DNA of 64,000 nucleotides from an uncultured Verrucomicrobia subdivision 3 bacterium (GCA_903922735.1 CAIXUZ010000011.1:1-64000), one strand, 5' to 3'. Positions 24,895 to 33,792 are shown, counted from the stretch's first letter. Numbers and translations: made by a program. The notes: a model not told the origin generated them from the letters alone.

Positions 24895-26409
24895 ATGAAC
24901 AACCCCAGCCTCCCTAACCCAAATTCGCCAGCGCCGGCTGGTGGCTCCCAAACCTATCGCATGCCGTTTGCGATCATGACCACGCTCTTCTTCATGTGGG
25001 GATTCATGACCGTGTGGAATGACATTCTGATTCCGCGTTTCAAGGAGGCTTTCACGCTGGATTATTTCCACGCGATGCTGATTCAATTTGCGTTCTTCGG
25101 TGCCTACACCTTCGGCTCACTGCTCTACTTTGTGATTTCAATGATCTCCGGCGATCCCATCAACCGGATCGGCTATAAAAACGGGGTCATTATCGGCTTA
25201 CTGATCGCCGCTTCGGGCAGTGCGCTGTTCTACCCGGCGGCCATGCTGACTTCTTACCCGTTTTTCCTATTTGCCCTGTTCGTGGTCGGCATGGGCTTTG
25301 CCATGCTGCAAATCGCCGCCAATCCCTATGTGACCATTTTGGGGCCGGAGCGAACTGCTTCCAGCCGGCTCAATTTGTCTCAGGCGTTCAACTCGTTCGG
25401 CACCACCATCGGCCCCATCATTGGCGGCTGGCTGATTTTCACCTTGTTCACCAGCAAGACCGCGCACGGGGCGGATTCGGTTAAAATTCCGTACCTGTGC
25501 TTTGCCGGGGTTTTTGTGCTGCTGGCGGTATTTTTCAAATTCGCCCACCTGCCCAATTTCACCAACCACGACCAGGTCAGCGGCGGCATGGGTGCGCTCA
25601 AACATCCGCACACGGTCCTCGGCATGATTGCCATTTTTATGTATGTCGGCGGCGAGGTGACAGTCGGCAGCGCGGTCATCAACTTTCTGGGCCAGCCCAA
25701 GCTCGGCGGCTTGGAGCACGAGCCCGCCAGCAAATTTCTCGCCTTCTATTGGGGCGGACTGATGATTGGCCGTTTCATGGGCGCGTTTGCATTGAGCGAC
25801 ATGCGAAAACATTTGCGCCATTCCCTGGTGGTGTTCGTGCCAATCCTTGCTTTCTTAGTCATCGCATTATTGCCGAAGATTGCCGCCGGCTTGGGCAGCT
25901 TGCCGGTGTTCAATACTTTTTTTGACCCATCCACCATCGCCAATATCGGTGCGGTTTGCAGTTGGAACAATGTCACCCACTACGGCATTTTGCTGGTCGT
26001 GTTGCTGGTCGTGTTTTTTCTCGGTGAAGCCAGCCCCCAGCGGATGCTTGCCCTCTTCAGCGTGGTCATCATCGCTCTGTTGCTCACCGGCGTGCTGGCT
26101 TCAGGGGAAGCGGCGAAATGGGCCATCCTCGGCATCGGATTGTTCTGTTCGGTGATGTGGTCGAATATTTTCTCGCTGGCCATCGAAGGGTTGGGACCGC
26201 TGAAAAGCCAGGCCTCTTCGTTGCTGATGATGTCGGTTTTCGGGGGCGCATTACTGCCGCCGCTGCAAGGCCTGGTGGCGGATAAAATGGGCGTTCAATT
26301 TTCATTTGTCGTTCCGATGGGAGCCTTCGCCTACATCGCATTCTATGGGCTGTATGGCTATCGCATCGGCAGACAAAAATCGGCGGTCGCCGATGCCAAG
26401 AGCAGCTAG
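24895..26409 (+). CDS. FucP/GluP-type sugar:proton symporter (MFS)
   Basis: A protein of 504 residues with twelve hydrophobic segments. Family signatures are present: FFMWGFMTVWNDILIPRFK near the start, QFAFFGAYTFGSLLYF, and NPYVTILGPERTASSRLNLSQAFNSFGTTIGP. These place it with the fucose/glucose/galactose/N-acetylglucosamine permeases of the major facilitator superfamily. It would bring a hexose or fucose into the cytoplasm with protons. The ROK kinase gene follows after 22 bases on the same strand, so transport and phosphorylation are probably co-expressed. The exact sugar is not decidable from the sequence. Confidence 0.9.
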   Translation: MNNPSLPNPNSPAPAGGSQTYRMPFAIMTTLFFMWGFMTVWNDILIPRFKEAFTLDYFHAMLIQFAFFGAYTFGSLLYFVISMISGDPINRIGYKNGVIIGLLIAASGSALFYPAAMLTSYPFFLFALFVVGMGFAMLQIAANPYVTILGPERTASSRLNLSQAFNSFGTTIGPIIGGWLIFTLFTSKTAHGADSVKIPYLCFAGVFVLLAVFFKFAHLPNFTNHDQVSGGMGALKHPHTVLGMIAIFMYVGGEVTVGSAVINFLGQPKLGGLEHEPASKFLAFYWGGLMIGRFMGAFALSDMRKHLRHSLVVFVPILAFLVIALLPKIAAGLGSLPVFNTFFDPSTIANIGAVCSWNNVTHYGILLVVLLVVFFLGEASPQRMLALFSVVIIALLLTGVLASGEAAKWAILGIGLFCSVMWSNIFSLAIEGLGPLKSQASSLLMMSVFGGALLPPLQGLVADKMGVQFSFVVPMGAFAYIAFYGLYGYRIGRQKSAVADAKSS

Positions 26410-26431
26410 CGACCAAATATTGAATGGTGCC

Positions 26432-27340
26432 ATGACCAACGATTTGCTCGGCTTCGACATTGGCGGCACAAAGTGCGCTGTAATCTTGGGCCATGCCGAT
26501 GGTGATCGTATAGTTATCGCCAAACGAGTCTCCTTTCCCACACCTGTGGGACCCGTAGCTACTTTGGCTCGAATGGAATCCGCCGCGAAAGATCTATTGG
26601 CTCAATGCAAGGCTCGGCCGCAAGCCATCGGCATCAGTTGCGGCGGCCCGCTGGACAGCCGTTGCGGTATGATTTTAAGCCCGCCAAATCTTCCCGGATG
26701 GGATCAGGTGCCCGTGACTGATCACTTCTCCAAAGCCTTTGGCATTCCGGCTTATTTGCAAAACGACGCCAACGCCTGTGCCTATGCCGAATGGAAATGG
26801 GGTGCCGGCAAAGGGGTCAACAGCATGGTTTTCCTCACTTTTGGCACTGGTTTAGGAGCGGGATTGATTCTCGATGGTCGTCTTTACTCCGGTTTTAACG
26901 ACATGGCCGGTGAAGTCGGGCATTTCCGCCTGGCTGAAGATGGCCCCGTTGGTTACGGCAAAGCGGGATCATTTGAGGGCTTTTGTAGCGGTGCTGGCAT
27001 AATTCAGTTGGCACGCCAATTGGGTTTGGAAGTTGGAGATGCGCGACAGGTTTTTGAAGCGGCTGGCGCTGGTCATCCTATCGCCATCAAGGTCGTTGAG
27101 ATCACCGGCCAATACTTGGGACGCGGACTGGCCATGATTGTGGATTTGCTCAATCCCGAACGAATTGTGATTGGCAGCATTTTTGTCCGCCAACGCGACC
27201 AACTCTGGCCGATTGCTGAAAAAGTGCTGCGCTCCGAGGCGCTTCCCCGAAGCTTGGATGTCTGCCGCGTTGTTCCCGCCGCGCTGGGAGAGCAAATTGG
27301 CGACTATGCGGCATTGTCCATCGCAACGTTAAAAGTATGA
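26432..27340 (+). CDS. ROK-family sugar kinase
   Basis: A protein of 302 residues from ATG 26432; the frame is open further upstream but overlaps the transporter gene. The ATP phosphate loop GFDIGGTKCAVILG (7-20), the catalytic Asp region QNDANACAYAEW, FGTGLGAGLI and GEVGHFRL are present. The usual ROK zinc site (CxCGxxGCxE) is not: the equivalent stretch reads GYGKAGSFEGF, so three cysteines are lost. This is known in some ROK subgroups and may change stability or substrate. It is probably a hexokinase-type enzyme acting on the sugar brought in by the preceding transporter. Confidence 0.88.
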   Translation: MTNDLLGFDIGGTKCAVILGHADGDRIVIAKRVSFPTPVGPVATLARMESAAKDLLAQCKARPQAIGISCGGPLDSRCGMILSPPNLPGWDQVPVTDHFSKAFGIPAYLQNDANACAYAEWKWGAGKGVNSMVFLTFGTGLGAGLILDGRLYSGFNDMAGEVGHFRLAEDGPVGYGKAGSFEGFCSGAGIIQLARQLGLEVGDARQVFEAAGAGHPIAIKVVEITGQYLGRGLAMIVDLLNPERIVIGSIFVRQRDQLWPIAEKVLRSEALPRSLDVCRVVPAALGEQIGDYAALSIATLKV

Positions 27341-27548
27341 ACCGTCTTGTCCGCGATGTTCAGATTGCGCCACTGTAGTTTTTCACCTGTCCGCCTGATT
27401 TTGGAAAACGTGCCGTTTCGCTGCTGAAATAAACCCACTGAAACTAATTTCAAGTGTGTTCGCGTTAGAAACCGGTGTGAAAAATTAGAAAATCTCTCGT
27501 AGTGTGAAGAGCCAGATCAGACAAAATCCAGCTAAACAGTTGATTTTA

Positions 27549-27573
27549 AATGGTCGGGGCGGTGAGATTCGAA
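27549..27573 (-). repeat. att core: tRNA-Pro 3'-end copy
   Basis: Twenty-five bases identical to 47438-47462, the CCA end, acceptor 3' strand and part of the T arm of tRNA-Pro(CGG), read on the minus strand. The rest of a tRNA is absent here, which marks the far end of the integrated element. Confidence 0.88.
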
Positions 27574-27694
27574 TTTAAGCAAATTTAGGTGGCGCGATGC
27601 GGTCTATATGGGGCGCGTGCCCGTCCCTATTGTGTGCAATCACTGTTTTATGTTTTTTACAGTTTGTCATTGGACCGCATCAAACCACGTTTTC

Positions 27695-27715
27695 TGTGGT
27701 AGGATTTGGTAGGAT
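27695..27715. repeat. Arm-like repeat, left end
   Basis: TGTGGTAGGATT followed by a second GGTAGGAT. The same arrangement occurs at 47376-47397 next to the integrase start, in the same orientation and with one extra base between the units. Its place inside both ends fits integrase arm-binding sites. Confidence 0.55.
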
Positions 27716-27716
27716 A

Positions 27717-27899
27717 TTAAGGGCCTGAAATCTTGCTCGCCACCGCCTCAATTTCAGTCTTACCCGCATCCACCAGCCCGCGCAAAAGACCGTGCCGATC
27801 TGCGAAAAACCATACACCCACCCCCGCACCAACACCACCCATAATCAGAAGTTCATTAACCTGGTCCGCGTCCAGTATATGAGCCCGCATACAGAACAA
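27717..27899 (-). pseudogene. Remnant of the membrane lipoprotein gene found at 30702-31379
   Basis: The frame encodes NELLIMGGVGAGVGVWFFAD and then RHGLLRGLV. These align with NELLIMAGVAAAVGLWFLAH and RHGQLRGTV at the C-terminus of the protein at 30702-31379. The start codons in this frame lie within a dispersed repeat (R1), so the 5' part has been replaced. The divergence at DNA level shows that it is an old relative or derives from another element, not a fresh duplication. It is probably not expressed as a functional protein. Confidence 0.6.
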
Positions 27900-27911
27900 T
27901 TTCCTGTCAGT
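27858..27911 (+). repeat. Cassette-boundary repeat R1
   Basis: Contains CCAGTATATGAGCCCGCAT and CAATTTCCTGTCAG. It matches R3 (44249-44303) at about 33 of 40 core positions and R2 and R4 less closely. It lies 17 bases after the stop of the ankyrin gene. Confidence 0.65.
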
Positions 27912-27928
27912 CAGCTTGAGTTGTTGTG

Positions 27929-29578
27929 CTATTGCTTAGTGTCCTTGGCTTTTCTCCTTCTGAGATAAACAACCAAGAAAATTAGTAGCACTCCAAGGAA
28001 CACCGGTATCGTTACGTAACCCCAGAAGAATACAACAGGCTTCCGACTTTGGGGCCAGCTAACCTGGTTCCAAGGGCTGTTGGAATCGGCTTTGTTCAGC
28101 AGCAACCGCTCGATCAAATCATATTTTGCAAAACCAGCCGCACCTTTGAATTCATAACCCACACGGACATTATGGGCAAATTCCTCCCAAGATGAAAACC
28201 GGTCTTGCAACGGTTTGAGTCGGGACGTAATGCGATCCCAGCAATCTTTCTCATTCAAAAAGCCACGAGCACGCCCTAGTTGAAGCAGGTGAATATAGCA
28301 GGAGGCTTCCCATCCCGCTAAATCGCCTTTGCCACCTTGCGCCAGATATTTGCGGACAATCTGGCGTTGCTGCCGCTGATGCGGATCAGAAACCAGCAGG
28401 TCCGCCTGTTCCAGTTCAAATTGCTGGTCGGTTAACTTCCCTACCGCTTTGGCGATCTCGGCAAATTCAGCGCCCGCGGATGAGGACTCAAATTGTTTCA
28501 CCGCTTCCATCATATTCGCTTTGTATTTAACCCCCCAATAACCGGTGAGTTTGGGCTGCAGTTCCATGCCGCGAACATAACTGTTTTGGTTTTCTTCCAG
28601 CTTATTGTAACGAAGGCATTCATCCATCACTTGAAAGGCCGTGAGTGCGTAGGGCCACAGTCGGGAGGTGTTCGTTACTGCGGACAAGTGCAAGTCGCAC
28701 AGATGAATCTCATTGGTGTTTGCACCAAGCTTTGTCAGCCGGTCAATCATGACGGATGATGGGGCATTGGCGGCATATAGTATGGCACTGTTGCCCTCCA
28801 AATCCTTAAGCTGCCAGTCGGCTCCAGCATCCAGCAAAGCTTCGGCAGTCGCGACATGACCGTTCTTCAATGCCTCCAAAAGTGCGGTTCGGCCAGCCTT
28901 GTTGGTCGCGTTTATTTCCGCGCCGGCATTTAGCAGCAGGCGCACTGATTGAAGATTGCCAACAGCTCCAATGAGCACTGTATTGCCGGTTATTATTTCC
29001 CGACTATTGGCATCCACCCCGAAATCGAGGAATTGTTTAAGAGTGCCTTCATCCCGCACCGCATAAAAGATAGCCGGGCCAAATTGTGCTGGTATTTCCA
29101 GGTCTGTTTTTGCAGCAAGCAGCAAGGAAGCCATTTCGCGCTGGTAACCATTGCAGGCCAAAACCAGCGGAGTCTCTCCCCACTTGGTCTGGAGATTGAG
29201 TTTCGCCCCATGCTCAATCAAAGATGCCGCCGCCTTCAGACACCCGTATTCGGCGCAATAGTGGAGGGCGGTGCAGCCATTTTGGTTCGTTGCGTTTATA
29301 TCAACCCCGGCCGCGAGCAGTTTGCCGACATACTCGGCATCATTGTTGTAAGCCAAAGCCAGTAATGGCCAGTTGTGGTTCGTGCCCACGTCGAGAGGGC
29401 CAATTTCGGCTTTATCCACCGCCTCCCGTAATTCGTTCAGAGATTTGCCCCAAGCCTTGGCTAACAGGGTTTCAAGCCGGGCTGAATCCATCCGTTGGAC
29501 TTGGCTATGCCCGATGCCGACAAAACCAACCCAAGCTAGCACTACCAAAGCGGAGATTATTCGGATTTTGTTGCCCAT
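27929..29578 (-). CDS. Exported ankyrin-repeat membrane protein
   Basis: A protein of 549 residues. A signal peptide or N-terminal anchor is seen (IISALVVLAWVGFVGIGHSQ). Ankyrin repeats occupy about residues 65-275, with clear units such as GCTALHYCAEYGCLKAAASL, GETPLVLACNGYQREMASLL and GRTALLEALKNGHVATAEAL. A helical middle part follows. Near the C-terminus is one transmembrane segment (PVFLGVLLIFLVVYL) and a basic tail (RRRKAKDTKQ), so the repeats should face outward with the end in the cytoplasm. It probably binds a protein partner. The start overlaps the 3' end of the DUF4034-like gene by 22 bases, so the two are co-translated and sit in one repeat-bounded cargo block. Confidence 0.8.
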   Translation of the reverse strand: MGNKIRIISALVVLAWVGFVGIGHSQVQRMDSARLETLLAKAWGKSLNELREAVDKAEIGPLDVGTNHNWPLLALAYNNDAEYVGKLLAAGVDINATNQNGCTALHYCAEYGCLKAAASLIEHGAKLNLQTKWGETPLVLACNGYQREMASLLLAAKTDLEIPAQFGPAIFYAVRDEGTLKQFLDFGVDANSREIITGNTVLIGAVGNLQSVRLLLNAGAEINATNKAGRTALLEALKNGHVATAEALLDAGADWQLKDLEGNSAILYAANAPSSVMIDRLTKLGANTNEIHLCDLHLSAVTNTSRLWPYALTAFQVMDECLRYNKLEENQNSYVRGMELQPKLTGYWGVKYKANMMEAVKQFESSSAGAEFAEIAKAVGKLTDQQFELEQADLLVSDPHQRQQRQIVRKYLAQGGKGDLAGWEASCYIHLLQLGRARGFLNEKDCWDRITSRLKPLQDRFSSWEEFAHNVRVGYEFKGAAGFAKYDLIERLLLNKADSNSPWNQVSWPQSRKPVVFFWGYVTIPVFLGVLLIFLVVYLRRRKAKDTKQ

Positions 29579-30561
29579 TGTTTTCGCTGGTTGAATTCAT
29601 TCTGTTGCCAGCACTGGGCATGGCGGTTTGAGCCAATACGGTCAAAGAGTTGCTTGGCCGTGGCACGGTCGCCGGCCAGGCAGGCATACCGGCAATAGTT
29701 GTTGAGATTCCAGTTCGAATTGGGGAAGTCCTGGAGGATCTTTTCAAAGCCAGCCTTCATTTTAGGCCACGAAACTCGGCCTTCGGTAAAAAGCTTGTCC
29801 GGCCAATAAGCGGAATTTACCGACCAGGCACAACGCGTATAAATCTCCGGCCCATGCTTTTCCGCTTCACTTTCCGCAAATGCCTGCCATTCGCCTGCGG
29901 CTCCATACCACCGTGGCAACAACGATTGGACACGCGCAAAATACAGCTCATAATAATCCGGAGCCAGTTTCACTCCCTCATTAAATACCTGATCAAACTT
30001 GGCTTTATCCCATCCTTGCCCCAAACCTACTGTTAGCATCGCATCATACCATTCCGGATCGGCTGAACAGCGGTCTTTCGCTTTTTCCAGCACGTCGTTG
30101 GCTGCGGCCAGACACTTTTTGAACTTTACAGAGCCGTCTTTGGTTATGGTGTTCGCGTATCCGGTTCCGCGAAAGAACCAGCCATAGCTGGTGAGGATTT
30201 TCCCTTCTGCAATGGGGGCGCTGATGGAATCAGGATATTTTGCCTGCCAATCCTTCACCTGCTTTTCTGCCGCCAGAAAACTCGCCGCATCGGAACCTTT
30301 GCAATCAAGGCCACGATAATAGCTGGCCAGCTTCCATCCGCCCTCGGTTATCTTTAGCTTCTTGGTTCGCAATTCATTGCCCATGCGTTCCAATGATTCA
30401 AAATCGCCTTGCCGAAAAAGTTCGCCAACCGCGTCGGAAAACTTTTTCCTTTCATCCGGCCCATCTTTAATTTTAGCGGAGCCGGTAACAGCGGTATTGT
30501 TCTGCGCAGGCAAAACGACCATTGAAACCAACAACAGCGCAAGGGTGAAAGAAGCTTTCAT
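29557..30561 (-). CDS. Exported DUF4034-like protein
   Basis: A protein of 334 residues with an N-terminal signal peptide (LALLLVSMVVLPAQ). The rest is helical with TPR-like spacing and aromatic patches (LYFARVQSLLPRWYGAAGEW, FEKILQDFPNSNWNLNNYCRYACLAGD). This resembles DUF4034, a family of bacterial proteins of unknown function. It overlaps the ankyrin gene by 22 bases and precedes it in the transcript, so the pair is probably a functional unit at the cell envelope. The ATG lies about 80 bases from repeat R2, leaving just enough room for a promoter inside the block. Confidence 0.7.
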   Translation of the reverse strand: MKASFTLALLLVSMVVLPAQNNTAVTGSAKIKDGPDERKKFSDAVGELFRQGDFESLERMGNELRTKKLKITEGGWKLASYYRGLDCKGSDAASFLAAEKQVKDWQAKYPDSISAPIAEGKILTSYGWFFRGTGYANTITKDGSVKFKKCLAAANDVLEKAKDRCSADPEWYDAMLTVGLGQGWDKAKFDQVFNEGVKLAPDYYELYFARVQSLLPRWYGAAGEWQAFAESEAEKHGPEIYTRCAWSVNSAYWPDKLFTEGRVSWPKMKAGFEKILQDFPNSNWNLNNYCRYACLAGDRATAKQLFDRIGSNRHAQCWQQNEFNQRKQWATKSE

Positions 30562-30640
30562 GATTGACCGCGATTAAACTGACCGGCAATTGTAATGTCA
30601 ACCAAAGAGGTTGGTGTTAATGCCTAGGTGTTAAACCTCC

Positions 30641-30693
30641 GCACCCGAGCAGCGTTATGTAAATGAGCCCGCAAGAAGACCTATTTCCTGTCA
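30641..30693 (+). repeat. Cassette-boundary repeat R2
   Basis: Contains CACCCGAGCAGCG, AAATGAGCCCGCA and TATTTCCTGTCA. It lies just downstream of the membrane lipoprotein gene and about 80 bases before the first cargo gene of the ankyrin block. Confidence 0.6.
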
Positions 30694-30701
30694 ATATTTC
30701 A

Positions 30702-31379
30702 CTAACTTACCGGACCGGCCGGCTTTGCCATTCCCGAATCCCCATTCTGCTTCGCCTCCACTGTCCCTCTCAACTGCCCATGCCGATGCGCGAGAAACCA
30801 CAGGCCGACTGCCGCAGCGACGCCGGCCATAATCAGAAGTTCGTTCCCGACGATGACGGTTGGCAAGACGATTAACGCCAGACCACCAACGGTGATAGCG
30901 GCGCTGGTAGTGATGCTGCCGATGAGGACCTTGAGCGGTGGATAAAACATCGTCGCCAGGCCAAACAGGAACACGACCACGCCGACCCACACAATGCCCT
31001 TGAGGCTCGCCAGCTTCGCGCTTAATTCGCGCGCCGTGTCCTTCTGAGCCGCGCCAAGCTCGCTCTTGGCTCGCGTCTCCTCATGTTCGGTCACCGGCAT
31101 CGGCGCGCTGATTAGCAGGACTTGCGAATTCGTCACGGGCGCTCCGCCCTCGGTGACAATTCGCGTTTCCATCAATCGCGAACCGGCTGGCACGGTGTAA
31201 GACTTGGTGCGCACAGTTTCCTGATCCTGCTTGGACACAGCGGCCGGGTTATCGGATTGCACAACGGATTGCTCGATGCGTCCACCCGACTGGCTGGTCG
31301 TGGCCTTGCCGCCTTTCAACGGCGCAATGGTGCAGCCGGTCAAAGCCAACAGGCACAGAATAATGATGATGTTTTTCAT
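30702..31379 (-). CDS. Membrane lipoprotein in the head operon
   Basis: A protein of 225 residues. The N-terminus has a lipoprotein signal with lipobox LTGC (Cys16). An extended polar part follows, then three hydrophobic segments in the C-terminal half (IVWVGVVVFLFGLATMF; ITTSAAITVGGLALIVLPTV; NELLIMAGVAAAVGLWFLA). It could be a holin- or spanin-like envelope protein of the phage module, but no family is recognised. It is the last gene of the minus-strand operon, three bases after the small membrane protein gene. A diverged C-terminal copy survives at 27717-27899. Confidence 0.65.
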   Translation of the reverse strand: MKNIIIILCLLALTGCTIAPLKGGKATTSQSGGRIEQSVVQSDNPAAVSKQDQETVRTKSYTVPAGSRLMETRIVTEGGAPVTNSQVLLISAPMPVTEHEETRAKSELGAAQKDTARELSAKLASLKGIVWVGVVVFLFGLATMFYPPLKVLIGSITTSAAITVGGLALIVLPTVIVGNELLIMAGVAAAVGLWFLAHRHGQLRGTVEAKQNGDSGMAKPAGPVS

Positions 31380-31382
31380 AAA

Positions 31383-31676
31383 TTAAGGGCTTGTTGCGCT
31401 GCCACCTTTCGCGTGTTGATCAAACAGAATACTGATGCGGTCCACCGTGCGCGCCATCACCGCCTGATTTTCAGCGAGTGTCGCCAAACTCTTTTTCATG
31501 TCGCGCCGCTCCTCGATGGAATAACTCTCGCGCAATTCTACGGCGGAAATGCGCTTGTCCATGTTCACCCACAAGCCGATGACCGCCGCCGCGATGGACA
31601 GCAATTGCAGCACGTTCCCCAGCGTGATTTCAGGGATAAACCGGAACTTTTTCAGATTTTGAATTTGCTCGGTCAT
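31383..31676 (-). CDS. Small holin-like membrane protein
   Basis: A protein of 97 residues from ATG 31676, which overlaps the stop of the connector gene as ATGA. The longer upstream frame is a shadow of that gene. One transmembrane segment (about 23-42, NVLQLLSIAAAVIGLWV) is followed by a charged helical region (ERRDMKKSLATLAENQAVMART) likely to form a coiled coil. Size and layout are like many phage proteins annotated near holins. The function is not proven. Confidence 0.6.
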   Translation of the reverse strand: MTEQIQNLKKFRFIPEITLGNVLQLLSIAAAVIGLWVNMDKRISAVELRESYSIEERRDMKKSLATLAENQAVMARTVDRISILFDQHAKGGSATSP

Positions 31677-32512
31677 ACGCGCACAAGTTTGATGGAGCCG
31701 CTCTTGCCTTTGATCAGGATTCCGTATTTCGCCAGCAAAGCCTGGACGACGGCGGGAATTATCGGCCGCGTGTCGGCCTTGTTGTAACCCGTCTGCGAGC
31801 TGCCAACGTTTTGAAAACTCAAACCTTCGCCCGGAGGCGCAGCAGTGCGGTCGGCGATAATAAGTTCCCGCGCCAGCTCGCACGTCGCCTGGACGACGGC
31901 CTGCGGCACCACCGTGACCGCGACCAAGTCGCCCGCGTCCGGGTCAGGACAGTTCTCACGCGGCCATTGCAGTGATTGAGTCGCCACGGCGCGAACGCCG
32001 CTAAACTGGTATTCGGCATCAATCAAACGCGTCGCCATCACCAGCGCGGGGATTTTTTTATCCAGCGGCGCAGCGGTCCACGCCTCCGCATACAAATGCC
32101 CGTCGTGATAAATGTCGCCGTCATCGACGCTGGCGTAGCTGTTCGCGTTCGATAGCCCGGCGCCAGTTTCCTTGACGACGACAATCCCATCCCGCAAAAC
32201 GACCTCAACAACATTCGAGAACGGCCCGGCCGGATCGGAATAATTATTGAACCGCAGTTTGACCTGGTAATGAATCGGATCCGGGCTCGCCGCGCAGAGA
32301 TGCCCAATCGTGAAGGCCCGGGCGGCAAAACCAACCGTGCCCCACTTAGAAAAATCCGCGTCCACAAACACCCGGCGAATCCAGATTTCGGTATCGCCCA
32401 TAGTCTGACCGGTCGCATCCCAGGTGAACACACCACGAATGTCCCAGCGGTCCGCCCAGGTTGCCCCAAAAACGCCGGTGTTGGTTGTAATGATTGGTGC
32501 GTTGATGCTCAT
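31673..32512 (-). CDS. Head-tail connector-like protein
   Basis: A protein of 279 residues from ATG 32512; the ORF reaches 32569. The C-terminal half matches phage head-tail adaptors of the gp6/DnaT-like group: NSYASVDDGDIYHDGHLYAEAW, then ALVMATRLIDAEY, SLQWPRENCPDPD and VPQAVVQATCELARELI. These assemble under the portal to join head and tail. The N-terminal about 130 residues are beta-rich and not recognised, and may be an added domain. The stop overlaps the next start as ATGA. Confidence 0.7.
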   Translation of the reverse strand: MSINAPIITTNTGVFGATWADRWDIRGVFTWDATGQTMGDTEIWIRRVFVDADFSKWGTVGFAARAFTIGHLCAASPDPIHYQVKLRFNNYSDPAGPFSNVVEVVLRDGIVVVKETGAGLSNANSYASVDDGDIYHDGHLYAEAWTAAPLDKKIPALVMATRLIDAEYQFSGVRAVATQSLQWPRENCPDPDAGDLVAVTVVPQAVVQATCELARELIIADRTAAPPGEGLSFQNVGSSQTGYNKADTRPIIPAVVQALLAKYGILIKGKSGSIKLVRV

Positions 32513-32754
32513 GCTTCGACGAGTTCGAGCCGCGTCAGAATGGTTTGCTTGATGGTCTCGTCCGTCCACTGACCGAGCGCGTCATAGTCCGCGCCCTCGA
32601 CGACGATCACCATGGAGTTATTGACGAGGATTTGAAGCCGACGGCTAAAACCATCGTCCACCGTCCGCCACGACAGCGTTGTAAATTCCACCGATCGCGC
32701 CGCGCGGGCCGGCATCACTTCCACATTTTTAGGAACCACATTGATTGCATTCAT
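32509..32754 (-). CDS. Small hypothetical head-operon protein
   Basis: A protein of 81 residues that I do not recognise. It is mixed alpha/beta, acidic towards the C-terminus (DYDALGQWTDETIKQTILTRLELVEA) and lacks membrane segments. The stop overlaps the start of the connector gene as ATGA, which supports it as part of the operon. Confidence 0.6.
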   Translation of the reverse strand: MNAINVVPKNVEVMPARAARSVEFTTLSWRTVDDGFSRRLQILVNNSMVIVVEGADYDALGQWTDETIKQTILTRLELVEA

Positions 32755-32776
32755 ATTTTTTTTGGTTGGGAGAGCG

Positions 32777-32863
32777 TTAAAAATTACTGTAAGCCAGCCC
32801 GCTCCCGTTGTTGTAAAGCTGACTCACATCCGGCACCAACAGCGCAAAAATGGTTTTTTTCAT
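32777..32863 (-). CDS. Possible 28-residue peptide
   Basis: A short frame (MKKTIFALLVPDVSQLYNNG and eight more residues) begins two bases after the stop of the preceding operon gene. The position fits coupled translation, but no ribosome-binding site is visible and there is no known relative, so it may be chance. Confidence 0.3.
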   Translation of the reverse strand: MKKTIFALLVPDVSQLYNNGSGLAYSNF

Positions 32864-32865
32864 GA

Positions 32866-33792
32866 TTAAGCGGGGTGAAGTGTAATTGTGGCGACCTCGA
32901 ATAAATCGTTGTTCTCGCCCACATAACAGAGAGTGTAGGTCCCATTGCCGACCCATTCGGCTGAATGGGAAGTCCCATTCCCTCGATAAATTTCCACTGG
33001 GGTTCCGCCGCTGGAAGCAGTAACCCCCATGACTACAAAGGTTGTATTCCCTCCGGTGTTATCCGTCCATGAAAGCCTGTCCTCAGACACGCCTGCATGA
33101 TAGGTGGTCGAGATTGCCTCAATTGAAATCGTGGGCCCGTTGTTATATCTAAAGTTGTAAGTTCCAGACGGGTCGATGGGATTCCAGAAGTCTGACCAAT
33201 ACATATCCGTGTTATATTGCAAACAGATCTGCCAAACCGGATTTCCGTCATTGTCGTTTGACGGAAATAACCAGTCCCCATATTCATTCCATGCCGAACC
33301 CCCGCTGAATGTATAGGTGCCATTGCCGCCGCTGCCATTGGCCGCAACCACAGTCGAACCGTCGTCAATCGTGGTGTAATCCGGTGAATTGTAATAGGAG
33401 CCGGTAAAATCTTGGGCTGGTGGCGGTTGAGGTGGAGAAGCATCGTCCGGCCGCACAAGGTTGCTGCGCTGCGTGATCTCCTTGCCATTCGCATCCACGC
33501 CAACGATGAAATGAAGTTCGCTGCCACCATCAGGCGCAAACTCTCGGGCGTCACCATTCACCCAATAACCCTCCGGCATGGAAAACGTCCCGCCTTCGTC
33601 CAGACTCATCCAGACGGCCCACTTGTCCGGGTCCGCCAGCTCCCAATCCCATTGCAGCAGGTCAGGATACGCGGCACGAAGCACCGGCGCAGGCAGCAAG
33701 GTGGCCTGTGCGGCACGCACCCGGGCGCGGCGATGATCCTGCGCCCAGAGCGCAAGCCAGGTGCGGCGGTTAATTTTTGTTAGCAACAGCAC
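32866..33792 (-). CDS. Beta-rich hypothetical protein in the head operon
   Basis: A protein of 308 residues without a recognised family. The first about 95 residues contain basic and aromatic segments (RRTWLALWAQDHRRARVRAA; WAVWMSLDEGG). The remaining two thirds are rich in Gly, Asn, Thr and Trp and look like a beta sandwich (TYTFSGGSAWNEYGDWLF; TYNFRYNNGPTISIEAIS). It may be a decoration or fibre-type protein. It lies between the capsid and connector genes, where phages often encode head decoration proteins. Its start overlaps the zinc-ribbon-like gene by 23 bases. Confidence 0.6.
   Translation of the reverse strand: MLLLTKINRRTWLALWAQDHRRARVRAAQATLLPAPVLRAAYPDLLQWDWELADPDKWAVWMSLDEGGTFSMPEGYWVNGDAREFAPDGGSELHFIVGVDANGKEITQRSNLVRPDDASPPQPPPAQDFTGSYYNSPDYTTIDDGSTVVAANGSGGNGTYTFSGGSAWNEYGDWLFPSNDNDGNPVWQICLQYNTDMYWSDFWNPIDPSGTYNFRYNNGPTISIEAISTTYHAGVSEDRLSWTDNTGGNTTFVVMGVTASSGGTPVEIYRGNGTSHSAEWVGNGTYTLCYVGENNDLFEVATITLHPA

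Larger units (their letters stand above)
27341..27716. other. Left junction of the tRNA-Pro element
   Basis: No gene. It contains chromosomal sequence after the ROK kinase gene, the att core (27549-27573) and, inside the element, the paired GGTAGGAT arm-like repeats (27695-27715). Confidence 0.6.
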
